DNA of 5,569 nt from Bacteroidota bacterium (GCA_023426425.1 JAFAAT010000278.1:1-5569), one strand, 5' to 3'; shown: positions 1 through 5,569, counted from the stretch's first letter. Program-made: numbers and translations. Notes: a model not told the origin generated them from the sequence alone.

Positions 1-336
1 GTACTGGCCGATGCCCAATATTCATACAAAACCCGCTTCGAAGATGGTATAGGCACAAACCCTGAGGAACTTATGGCCGCAGCCCACGCCGGCTGTTTCT
101 CCATGAAACTCTCCTTCGTCCTCGGTGCCGCCGGCTTCAACCCCGACGAAATCACCACCGACTGCCACATCACACTCGATAATGGCGCCATCACAAAAAG
201 CGAACTGATTGTAAGAGCCAAAGTACCCGGAATCGACGCCTCCAAATTTCAGGAATGCGCCGAAGACGCCAAAGCAAATTGCCCCGTCTCCAAAGCCTAC
301 AACTGCGAAATCTCCCTCGACGCCACTCTTGTCTAG
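1..336 (+). CDS. OsmC-family peroxiredoxin, 5'-truncated by window edge
   Basis: The open frame runs from base 1 to a TAG at 334-336 and gives 111 residues; the start lies upstream of the window. It reads as OsmC, a cytoplasmic thiol peroxidase that reduces organic hydroperoxides. Visible residues 19-35 carry the OsmC signature TNPEELMAAAHAGCFSM with the peroxidatic cysteine at visible residue 32. The resolving cysteine lies in CPVSK at visible residue 94. The spacing and the segments KTRFE, GAAGFNP and VPGIDAS match what I recall of E. coli OsmC (about 143 aa), so roughly 27-30 N-terminal residues are missing. NPEEL with AAHAGCF favours OsmC over its paralogue Ohr, which usually has a different sequence around the first Cys. 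Three further cysteines (TTDCH, QECAE, YNCEI) are not part of the classical active site. Codons strongly favour C in third position. The gene ends 41 bp before an intrinsic terminator and appears to be the last gene of its transcript. Confidence 0.9.
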   Translation, partial: VLADAQYSYKTRFEDGIGTNPEELMAAAHAGCFSMKLSFVLGAAGFNPDEITTDCHITLDNGAITKSELIVRAKVPGIDASKFQECAEDAKANCPVSKAYNCEISLDATLV

Positions 337-377
337 TCTCACCAGGCGATACTTCTTCTAAAGAATATCTCACAAAT

Positions 378-404
378 AAAGGCCCCAGCCCGGGGCCTTT
401 TCCA
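378..404 (+). terminator. Intrinsic terminator after the OsmC gene
   Basis: A perfect 9-bp stem, AAAGGCCCC (378-386) with GGGGCCTTT (392-400), closes a 5-nt loop and runs into a short T stretch (398-401). It lies 41 bp past the OsmC stop codon. The A-rich sequence before the stem (374-380) means it might also stop leftward transcription, but no leftward gene points into it from the right. Confidence 0.85.
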
Positions 405-563
405 ATAGAAAAACCCTATGGCGGCCTTGAAAAATTATCTGAAAACTCAAGGGCTGCTTATCTCCACTTTCGGTATGAAATTAGTATCTTCAACTCCCAC
501 GAAAAACCCAAATCTTGGTTGCATAGTTCACTGCTCATAGCTATCCAATCGACACTTTCCCCC

Positions 564-603
564 AGAGACCTTATAGAGACCTTATAGAGACTTTTTAGAG
601 ATC
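564..603. repeat. 11-nt tandem repeat, three copies plus a partial fourth
   Basis: The unit AGAGACCTTAT occurs perfectly at 564-574 and 575-585. A third copy, AGAGACTTTTT (586-596), matches at 9 of 11 positions, and AGAGA (597-601) begins a fourth before the pattern fades. An 11-nt period is close to one turn of the DNA helix, so all copies would present the same face. The function is unknown; replication slippage is the simplest explanation. Confidence 0.8.
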
Positions 604-742
604 GCTCCAGGGACCTACGCCGCTCCTCCAATGATCCCCGGTTCTATACCCCAGATTACTACCTGCTATCCACCCGCCTTCAATACCGCTCCTACCCGGT
701 AATTGCCTTTATCACACTTACTTCTCACGCTTGCTTCACTCG

Positions 743-874
743 CGTCCCACCCGTCCCTCTAGCCAACGCCAACGCCAAAGCCTTCGCCCTGTCGTCCCAC
801 TCGTCTCCCTCGTCCCACTCGTCGCAGGTCCCCCCGTCCCTCTAGCCATCGCCTTCGCCATAGCTTTCGCCAAG
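743..874. repeat. Composite intergenic repeat: two 42-nt copies flanking a 14-nt pair
   Basis: Two 42-nt direct copies lie at 750-791 and 833-874, 83 bp apart. The first 16 bases of each (CCCGTCCCTCTAGCCA) are identical. The following 26 bases match at 19 positions, five of the seven differences being A/T or C/T swaps inside a CGCC-rich stretch. Between the copies, TCGTCCCACTCGTC occurs at 792-805 and again at 810-823. The smaller word CGTCCCAC occurs at 743-750, 793-800 and 811-818. Read on the minus strand the array is G- and GGGAC-rich. No inverted-repeat ends or transposase are present, so it does not look like an IS remnant. It may belong to a dispersed intergenic repeat family of this genome (inference). 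Confidence 0.85.
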
Positions 875-892
875 TCACCCCCCCCAACTCCC

Positions 893-900
893 TACTTTTA
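893..900 (+). promoter_or_regulatory. Weak -7-like element before ade
   Basis: TACTTTTA matches the Bacteroidota -7 consensus TAnnTTTG at all but the last base. It lies 13 nt before the ade ATG, which would leave a very short leader. I see no convincing -33 TTTG at 19-21 bp upstream; that space is taken by the C8 run and the end of the repeat array. The call is tentative. Confidence 0.25.
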
Positions 901-913
901 TTATTTTTATCTT

Positions 914-2587
914 ATGAACAACTTCACAATCACCGCCAACTTCATCGATATCTTCCGGAAAACTACTTTCCCGGCAACAATCGAAGTCTCCAATGGCCGC
1001 ATCAGTTCTATCACCTCAACCTCCCAACCTGCCGAACACTACATCATTCCCGGCTTCGTCGACGCCCACGTCCACATCGAAAGCTCCATGCTCGTTCCCA
1101 CCGAGTTCGCCCGCCTCGCCGTCACCCACGGTACCGTCGCCACCGTCTCCGATCCTCACGAAATCGCCAACGTCTGCGGCAAACAGGGCGTCCAGTTCAT
1201 GATCGATAATAGTAAACAAACTCCCTTCAAATTTTTCTTCGGCGCACCCTCCTGCGTCCCCGCCACTTTCTTCGAAACCGCAGGCGCCGTCCTCAACTCC
1301 TCCGCCATCGCCGAACTCCTCGACAACCCAGACATCTGGTACCTCGCCGAAATGATGAACTACCCCGGCGTCCTCTTCAACGATCCCGAAGTACTTGCCA
1401 AGCTCCAGGCAGCCTGCACTCGCAAGAAACCAATAGACGGCCACGCACCTGCCCTTCGCGGTGAACAGGTAAAACAATACGCCGCCGCAGGCATCACCAC
1501 CGACCACGAGTCCTTCTCTCTCGAAGAGGCAGTCGACAAACTTAACGCAGGCATCAAATGCCTCATTCGCGAAGGCAGCGCAGCCAAAAATTTCAACGCA
1601 CTCATCCCCATACTGGAAAACAATCGCGGCAACGTAATGTTCTGCAGCGATGATAAACATCCCGACGAATTAGTCATCCACCACATCAACAATCACGTAA
1701 AGCGCGCCCTCGCCTCCGGTTACGATCTCTACGACACACTCTTCGCCGCCTCCGCCGCCCCAGTACTTCATTACAACCTTCCGGTCGGTCTCCTCAGGGT
1801 CGGTGATCCAGCCGATTTCGTATTAATCGACAACCCGGACACCTTCAACATCCTCCAAACTTTCATCAACGGTCAGCTGGTCGCCGAACATGGAAACACG
1901 CGGCTTCAATCTGTTCCCGTCACACCCATCAATAATTTCAACACACTTCCCATCACACCACAGCAGTGCTCCGTTCCCTGCACCGACGCTTCCAGCCCGC
2001 TCCGCGTCATAGAAGCCATCGAGGGTCAGCTGATCACTAACCAGCTCCTGCTGCAAGGCAAAATCGAGAATGGCTGTTGGATAAGCGACCCTGAAAACGA
2101 TATCCTCAAAATTGTTGTAGTCAACCGCTATCAGCCACACACTCCACCCGCTATTGCCTTCATCAAAAACTTTGGCCTCTCCTCCGGTGCCATCGCCTCC
2201 ACCGTCGCACACGACTGCCACAACATCGTTGCTGTAGGTGTAGATGACACTTCAATCACAGCCGCAGTCAATGAATTGATCAAGGTCAAAGGTGGTGTCT
2301 CTGTAGCCGAAGCAAATGGTCAAACGCATTGCCTCCCCTTGCCAATCGGAGGTCTCATGAGCGGTGAGGATGGCTACGAAGTCGCCAGGAAGTACACCCT
2401 CATCGACGAAAAAGCAAAGTCTCTCGGCACTCCCCTCAAAGCACCATTTATGACTCTGTCATTTATGGCTCTGCTTGTCATTCCTTCTCTCAAACTCAGC
2501 GATAAAGGCCTCTTCGACGGGAATAGTTTCAGTTTCACACCTCTGGAGTCGAACACCTTCGTTGAAACCTCTCAAACTACAGCATGA
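914..2587 (+). CDS. ade: Adenine deaminase
   Basis: The product is 557 aa, the usual length for bacterial Ade, a metal-dependent amidohydrolase that converts adenine to hypoxanthine and ammonia in cytoplasmic purine salvage. Motifs in order: PGFVDAHVHIESS (46-58) with the HxH metal ligands H52 and H54; DPHEIANVCG (80-89); AEMMNYPGV (145-153) with the probable bridging glutamate E146; GHAPALRG (176-183) with H177; TTDHE (195-199) with H198; FCSDDKHPDEL (243-253) with the catalytic-site aspartate D246 or D247; and the C-terminal Ade domain with LPIGGLMS (476-483) and PFMTLSFMALLVIP (about 510-523). All expected metal-site residues are present, so it should be active. I chose the ATG at 914 because the amidohydrolase N-terminal beta-strands begin right after it; upstream frame runs into repeats. 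No Shine-Dalgarno is seen; the 20 bases before the ATG are AT-rich, as is common in Bacteroidota. Codons are strongly C-ending (GCC, TCC, ATC, CTC). No terminator hairpin is evident after the stop. Confidence 0.95.
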   Translation: MNNFTITANFIDIFRKTTFPATIEVSNGRISSITSTSQPAEHYIIPGFVDAHVHIESSMLVPTEFARLAVTHGTVATVSDPHEIANVCGKQGVQFMIDNSKQTPFKFFFGAPSCVPATFFETAGAVLNSSAIAELLDNPDIWYLAEMMNYPGVLFNDPEVLAKLQAACTRKKPIDGHAPALRGEQVKQYAAAGITTDHESFSLEEAVDKLNAGIKCLIREGSAAKNFNALIPILENNRGNVMFCSDDKHPDELVIHHINNHVKRALASGYDLYDTLFAASAAPVLHYNLPVGLLRVGDPADFVLIDNPDTFNILQTFINGQLVAEHGNTRLQSVPVTPINNFNTLPITPQQCSVPCTDASSPLRVIEAIEGQLITNQLLLQGKIENGCWISDPENDILKIVVVNRYQPHTPPAIAFIKNFGLSSGAIASTVAHDCHNIVAVGVDDTSITAAVNELIKVKGGVSVAEANGQTHCLPLPIGGLMSGEDGYEVARKYTLIDEKAKSLGTPLKAPFMTLSFMALLVIPSLKLSDKGLFDGNSFSFTPLESNTFVETSQTTA

Positions 2588-2630
2588 GTACATTCCCCGT
2601 GAATCCTGTGTGAACTTCCTTCATCTGCTA

Positions 2631-2660
2631 TTGCACTCTCATCTATAAATATTAATTTTC
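2631..2660 (+). promoter_or_regulatory. Probable promoter of the GlxA-type regulator
   Basis: TTG at 2631-2633 is followed after 19 bp by TAATTTTC (2653-2660), which matches TAnnTTTG at 7 of 8 positions. This is the Bacteroidota sigma-ABfr arrangement with the correct spacing. Transcription would start near 2665 and leave a leader of about 77 nt before the ATG at 2742. The region between the two elements is AT-rich (TATAAATATTAA). Confidence 0.45.
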
Positions 2661-2715
2661 ACCTGGGAAGCAACGCGATAGCAGGTAAAAGGAGAGCCTG
2701 CATAAAATAGTTGCT
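2661..2715 (+). promoter_or_regulatory. Possible structured leader RNA of the regulator
   Basis: Three short perfect or near-perfect pairings can be drawn. AGCAAC (2669-2674) pairs with GTTGCT (2710-2715). Nested inside it, GCAGGT (2681-2686) pairs with GCCTGC (2696-2701), with one G-U pair, around a purine loop AAAAGGAGA. Alternatively ACCTG (2661-2665) pairs with CAGGT (2682-2686), which excludes the inner hairpin and would form a pseudoknot with the outer stem. I do not recognise a known riboswitch class. The stems are only 5-6 bp and may be chance. Confidence 0.3.
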
Positions 2716-2741
2716 GCACGCAAACACATAATTTTGATCAG

Positions 2742-3734
2742 ATGAAACACGTGAGTATCATAATACCCGATGGAGAATGCAGCATCACGCATATCGAGGC
2801 AACACACCACATACTATCAGAAGTAAATAATTTCATGAAGCAGAGGGACCTTCCTCCCGCCTTCGACATCCAGCTGGTAGGACTCCGTCGCAAACCGCAA
2901 ATCAAAAAGCGTTGCTACACTGTTCGCCCCGATCTCCTCTTCTCTGAGCTAAAGAAAACTGATCTCATCATCATCCCCGCTATTCAGGGAGATATCGCAC
3001 TGGGCCTCGAACTCAACAAATCACTCATCCCCTGGCTCATTCGCCAATACAGCCTCGGCGCAGAAATCGCCAGTCTCTGCCTCGGTTCCTTTGTGCTAGC
3101 CTCCACAGGCCTGCTCAGTGGACGGAAATGTACCACCCACTGGAGCGCAGCTCCTATCTTCCGCTCCATGTTCCCAGACGTCGATCTACTCCCCGATCAG
3201 ATCATCACAGACGATGCAGGCATCTACACCAGCGGCGGCGCACTCTCTTTCCAAAACCTGCTTATCTACATAATAGAAAAATATGCTGGCCGCGATACCG
3301 CCATCCTCGCCGCCAAAACTTTCATGATCGATATCGACCGCCATAGCCAGTCGCCCTTCATCATTTTCACCGGTCAGAAAGAACATGACGATGAGCCAAT
3401 TTCCAAAGTCCAGGACTTCATCGAAAAAAACCACCAGGAAAAGATCTCCGTAGACCAGCTGGCAAGAATGGTCGCAGCCAGCAGACGCAACTTCGAAAGA
3501 AGATTCAAAAAAGCTACTTCCAACTCTGTCCTCGAATACCTCCAGCGCGTAAGAATCGAAGCAGCAAAAAAAAGCCTGGAATCCTCCAGGCTCAATATCA
3601 GCGAAGTCATGTACCAGGTAGGCTATTCAGATATGAAAGCCTTCCGCACCACATTCAAGAAAATCACAGGTCTCTCTCCTCTCGAATATCGCAACAAATA
3701 CAACCCTCGAATGCTCGAAGTGCAGGAACTATAG
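2742..3734 (+). CDS. GlxA-family transcriptional regulator (DJ-1/PfpI + AraC HTH)
   Basis: This 330-aa protein has the two-domain plan and length typical of GlxA-type one-component regulators. Residues 1 to about 195 form a DJ-1/PfpI (class I glutamine amidotransferase-like) domain: strand VSIIIPDG (4-11), DLIIIPAIQGD (74-84), the nucleophile-elbow-like SLCLGSFVLASTGLLSGRKC (111-130) with C113, then TTHW (131-134) and the YTSGGALSF segment (162-170). Residues about 220-320 form an AraC-type double helix-turn-helix, with SVDQLARMVAASRRNFERRF in the first HTH and RIEAAKKSLESSRLNISEVM, YQVGYSDMKAFRTTF and TGLSPLEYR in the second. In this family the N-terminal domain is generally thought to be a ligand sensor rather than an enzyme; the effector here is unknown. 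The ATG at 2742 is the first start after an in-frame stop at 2703-2705 and sits right at the first domain strand. No Shine-Dalgarno is seen next to it. The gene lies 154 bp after ade in the same direction; whether it controls ade is not shown. Its stop overlaps the stop of the convergent gene. Confidence 0.92.
   Translation: MKHVSIIIPDGECSITHIEATHHILSEVNNFMKQRDLPPAFDIQLVGLRRKPQIKKRCYTVRPDLLFSELKKTDLIIIPAIQGDIALGLELNKSLIPWLIRQYSLGAEIASLCLGSFVLASTGLLSGRKCTTHWSAAPIFRSMFPDVDLLPDQIITDDAGIYTSGGALSFQNLLIYIIEKYAGRDTAILAAKTFMIDIDRHSQSPFIIFTGQKEHDDEPISKVQDFIEKNHQEKISVDQLARMVAASRRNFERRFKKATSNSVLEYLQRVRIEAAKKSLESSRLNISEVMYQVGYSDMKAFRTTFKKITGLSPLEYRNKYNPRMLEVQEL
3566..3592 (-). terminator. Leftward intrinsic terminator embedded in the regulator gene
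   Basis: On the minus strand AGCCTGGA (3592-3585) and TCCAGGCT (3580-3573) form a perfect 8-bp stem with a 4-nt loop. The stem runs directly into eight T residues (complement of the A8 run at 3566-3573). This is a textbook intrinsic terminator for leftward transcription, 137 bp beyond the stop codon of the T9SS-protein gene. It lies entirely inside codons for the second HTH of the regulator (around AAKKSLESSRL). On the + strand the A run precedes the hairpin, so it should not stop the regulator's own transcript. Confidence 0.65.
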
Positions 3735-4961
3735 CTTCATCAGCTTGCCCGAACTTCTCTTCCCGCCGTTCGCAATTATCGTGTAATAATACACCCCCGG
3801 AGCCAGTGCCGATGCATCCACCATGACTTCCCTGTCTCCGACCACACTGGCCCTGCTAACTTCTCTTCCTGTCTGGTCGTAGATAGCTATCACTCCATCT
3901 TCCTCAGAACGCATCATCCAGTAAGTCCTTGCAGGATTTGGCGATACGTCCACCCGGACATCACCTACCACCTCACCAACTGAATTGCTCGAATTGGTTA
4001 TCCTCACCAGGTAGGTCTTCAGATAGTCTGTGTAAAATACATCTCCGCCTAGTTTTCCAATCTTCCTGAAGTTATTAAATCCCTGTGCCGAGTCAAATGT
4101 CATCATGATCCCGGTCGTAAGCGAGTAGGCAATCATAGTTTGATATCCTGCATAGCAGATCGTATTGGAATCTAATGCCAGCATGTTTGTCGACTGCGAG
4201 GGAACATACTTCCTGTCACTCAGTGTCAATGCCCCGTTAGCATCTAAACTGAATCGATAAAGCGAATCATTCGACTGCGCAAACAGGTGACTACCCCAGG
4301 CATCCATCACCGGAATGGCAATGGCACTTGTGGTATTCACGACTAATGAATCCAGCAGCGTCACGTACGGCGCCCCAGCCTGCAACTGATACCTTCTTAT
4401 TCTGTTTCCATTCAGCTGACCGGCCACAAAGCAGTACAGTTTATCACCCACCACATGTATCGAGCTCTCCGCAGGCATCGCAACACTATCTACTTGTACT
4501 ATGGCCGACGGATCCGCCACAGAATAGATGTGCAACCTATAGGAGAATCCATCTACATTGTTCAATGTAAATAATAGGTCGTCCCAGAGTTCAGCATCGA
4601 ATACGGTCGGATGCAAACCAACTACTGGATAAACTAAGGGCGTCGCTGGTACGCTAAAATCCACAGCCTGCAGCTCATAGTTATAGGGATACACAACACC
4701 TCCATCCTGCAGCAGGTAGTCCGACATGGCTGAAATGATAGTGCTCTGCAGAGGTCCGCCGAACCCTGTGCTGCTCAGCGGTAGCAAGTCCAGTAGGTAG
4801 TTATTTCCGCCATACCGCAGCCCCACCACTTCACCAGTAGGTAGCTGTTTCATATCAGAATAAGCGGTATCAATTTCATCAATCTTTGTCACTGTCAACT
4901 GAGCCTTCAATGAGGAGTGAAACAGCGCAAAAGCCGCCAGGATAGTTAAGGTCTTTTTCAT
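3729..4961 (-). CDS. Secreted protein with T9SS type A sorting domain, function unknown
   Basis: The product is 410 aa. Residues 1-20 form a Sec signal peptide: basic MKK, hydrophobic LTILAAFALF, and a likely cut after LKA before Q21. Residues 339-410 form a Por-secretion (type A) C-terminal sorting domain: VSPNPARTYW, then IAIYDQTGREV, then ALAPGVYYYTI and the basic tail GKLMKL. Such domains direct proteins across the outer membrane by the type IX system and are removed at the surface. The middle (about 25-335) has repeated short strand patterns, for example LHIYSVADPSAIVQVDSVAM and AYSLTTGIMMTFDS, that suggest a beta-propeller-like fold, but I recognise no catalytic motif. It could be an adhesin, a binding protein or a non-enzymatic surface protein. 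The chosen ATG at 4961 starts a good signal peptide. Codon use is mixed, unlike the C-ending bias of ade. The gene is preceded by a TAGCTTTG element and converges on the regulator with a 6-bp overlap. Confidence 0.85.
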   Translation of the reverse strand: MKKTLTILAAFALFHSSLKAQLTVTKIDEIDTAYSDMKQLPTGEVVGLRYGGNNYLLDLLPLSSTGFGGPLQSTIISAMSDYLLQDGGVVYPYNYELQAVDFSVPATPLVYPVVGLHPTVFDAELWDDLLFTLNNVDGFSYRLHIYSVADPSAIVQVDSVAMPAESSIHVVGDKLYCFVAGQLNGNRIRRYQLQAGAPYVTLLDSLVVNTTSAIAIPVMDAWGSHLFAQSNDSLYRFSLDANGALTLSDRKYVPSQSTNMLALDSNTICYAGYQTMIAYSLTTGIMMTFDSAQGFNNFRKIGKLGGDVFYTDYLKTYLVRITNSSNSVGEVVGDVRVDVSPNPARTYWMMRSEEDGVIAIYDQTGREVSRASVVGDREVMVDASALAPGVYYYTIIANGGKRSSGKLMKL

Positions 4962-4977
4962 TGCTCTTTGTTTTAAT

Positions 4978-4985
4978 CAAAGCTA
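4978..4985 (-). promoter_or_regulatory. Promoter -7 element of the T9SS-protein gene
   Basis: On the minus strand the sequence is TAGCTTTG, a perfect match to the Bacteroidota -7 consensus TAnnTTTG, ending 16 nt before the ATG at 4961. The leader would be about 10 nt. The -33 region is weak: TTAG about 18 bp upstream is the best partner. Confidence 0.4.
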
Positions 4986-5080
4986 TTCCCGATACTCCTT
5001 CCGCTAACTACACTGTCTACCCAATTCATGGCACTTTTCGGACTTACTGGTCCCAATCCCAGAGTTCATCAGTTTGCCCA

Positions 5081-5123
5081 TAAGAAAAAGCACAGCCCAC
5101 TCCTCTCGGAAATGGGCTGCGCT
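5081..5123 (-). terminator. Intrinsic terminator after the M1-peptidase-like gene
   Basis: On the minus strand AGCGCAGCCCA (5123-5113) pairs with TGGGCTGTGCT (5099-5089), an 11-bp stem with one G-U pair and a 13-nt loop. It is followed by a T-rich tract (TTTTTCTTA, 5089-5081). It starts 17 bp past the stop of the leftward gene at 5140 and separates it from the next leftward gene. Confidence 0.85.
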
Positions 5124-5139
5124 CACTGACTCTTATCTA

Positions 5140-5569
5140 CTAATTGACTTTCTTCAGATTATCATCCGGCATCCTGTCCACAAGATAATTATACGGGTCT
5201 ATCCCCACTTGATAGGGCTTCTCCTTTACATGGAAAGTAAACACCGTATCCCTCCTGTTTATCCTCACCCGCTCCAGCAGCAATGGCTTCGGCAGCACAT
5301 CCTTTTCTTTACCCTCGCCAAACACCGCCACATCTATGAAATCATTCACCGGCACCGCCTTCTCCTTACCCAGCGTATCCGAATAATACTTCTCAGCCAC
5401 GGCTTTCAACTTCACCTCATATCCATCTCCCTTCTTCACAAAACTCGCTTCCTCCACTCTGTTTGAAAACAATGTTATCTGCTCAAACAAATCAGTCACC
5501 AGGTATTGAAGCGTATCGGGCGTCACATGTCTGATCGCCCTCAAAGCCGACAGCGCCGTAGGGTAGGGT
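5140..5569 (-). CDS. C-terminal part of probable ABC permease / M1-family aminopeptidase protein, truncated by window edge
   Basis: The frame is open from the window's right edge to a TAG at 5140-5142, giving 142 residues of the C-terminus. The tail KPYQVGIDPYNYLVDRMPDDNLKKV strongly resembles the C-terminal end of the large Bacteroidota proteins that fuse ABC-2-type permease segments to an M1 zinc aminopeptidase domain; there a beta-rich final domain ends in a GIDP...DR..DDN.K.V motif. The preceding stretch (GYEVKLKAVAEKYYSDTLGKE, then VNDFIDVAVF and FTFHVKEKPY) fits such a beta-sandwich. The zinc-binding HExxH region and any membrane helices lie outside the window, so activity cannot be judged. 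The TTG at 5544 is not the start, because the frame continues upstream with PYPTALSA and the fold is incomplete there. The gene is G-ending and purine-rich in its own sense strand. The family name rests on memory of related tails, not on a search. Confidence 0.65.
   Translation of the reverse strand, partial: PYPTALSALRAIRHVTPDTLQYLVTDLFEQITLFSNRVEEASFVKKGDGYEVKLKAVAEKYYSDTLGKEKAVPVNDFIDVAVFGEGKEKDVLPKPLLLERVRINRRDTVFTFHVKEKPYQVGIDPYNYLVDRMPDDNLKKVN

Larger units (their letters stand above)
405..913. other. Long intergenic stretch between OsmC and ade
   Basis: About 510 bases carry no gene I can support. The + strand is rich in C and T throughout. It contains an 11-nt tandem repeat (564-596), a composite GC-rich repeat array (743-874), a C8 run (878-885) and an AT-rich stretch just before the ade start. 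The ade reading frame stays open back to base 635, after a stop at 632-634, but the extension has no ATG and translates through the repeat array as low-complexity Pro/Leu/Val/Ala sequence, so I treat it as non-coding. A 40-codon ATG frame at 418-540 is discussed as a weak finding only. Part of this region must hold the ade promoter. Confidence 0.7.

Noticed and set aside
564..874. CRISPR-like array
   Set aside because: Repeat units are of mixed lengths with irregular spacing, no uniform unique spacers exist, and no cas genes are present.
731..913. N-terminal extension of adenine deaminase from a TTG at 731
   Set aside because: The 61 extra residues are low-complexity translation of the repeat array, contain no Met, and precede the normal Ade N-terminus. 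The ATG at 914 gives the usual family length.
1016..1660. Long minus-strand open frame opposite ade
   Set aside because: Its protein is the Gly/Val/Asp/Glu-rich mirror of C-rich ade codons, with no recognisable domain, and it lies fully inside a confidently identified gene.
2691..2696. GGAGAG as the ribosome binding site of the regulator
   Set aside because: It is 45 nt from the ATG with no nearer start in frame, so it cannot act directly; an in-frame stop at 2703-2705 lies between.
2729..2736. Perfect TAnnTTTG (TAATTTTG) just before the regulator ATG
   Set aside because: Transcription would start at or next to the ATG and the only upstream TTG (2711) is 15 bp away, too close for the usual 19-21 bp. 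The 2631-2660 pair has better spacing. A leaderless transcript cannot be fully excluded.
3781..3794. GTGTA-ATAA-TACAC hairpin as a terminator for the regulator
   Set aside because: The stem is only 5 bp, AT-rich and lacks a following T tract; it lies in codons of the T9SS sorting domain.
5074..5466. Plus-strand frame of 130 codons opposite the M1-like gene
   Set aside because: It overlaps the terminator and the well-supported leftward gene; its His/Leu/Arg-rich sequence is typical antisense translation.

Overview
The window looks like chromosomal DNA from a member of the Bacteroidota, most likely the Chitinophaga/Chitinophagaceae group (inference). The evidence is a secreted protein with a C-terminal type IX secretion (T9SS) sorting domain, start codons without a Shine-Dalgarno sequence, promoter-like elements of the Bacteroidota type (TAnnTTTG), and a C-terminal fragment resembling the M1-aminopeptidase fusion proteins of this phylum. 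I see no mobile element, rRNA, tRNA or CRISPR array.

Layout. Bases 1-336 (+) hold the C-terminal four fifths of an OsmC-family peroxiredoxin, followed by a strong intrinsic terminator (378-404). Bases 405-913 form a long pyrimidine-rich intergenic stretch with two repeat systems: an 11-nt tandem repeat (564-596) and a composite array built on two 42-nt copies (743-874). Adenine deaminase (ade, + strand) fills 914-2587. A 154-bp gap carries a plausible promoter and a short RNA region that could fold in alternative ways. A GlxA-type regulator (DJ-1/PfpI domain plus AraC HTH, + strand) fills 2742-3734. Converging on it from the minus strand is a secreted T9SS-sorted protein (3729-4961) whose stop codon overlaps the regulator's. 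A second minus-strand gene, cut by the window edge (5140-5569), is the C-terminus of a probable ABC-permease/M1-aminopeptidase protein and has its own terminator (5081-5123).

The five genes do not form an evident pathway. They read as ordinary housekeeping or accessory genes: peroxide defence, purine salvage, a one-component regulator, a secreted protein and a membrane or peptidase protein. Each appears to be transcribed separately. The most interesting parts are structural. The convergent gene pair shares a palindromic CTATAG carrying both stop codons, and a textbook leftward terminator is embedded inside the regulator's HTH-coding region, so the two transcripts should overlap tail to tail. 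The repeat array upstream of ade and the leader of the regulator are also worth checking. The + strand is C-rich over G in genes of both orientations, which suggests it is the lagging strand here. I found no clearly new multi-gene system.
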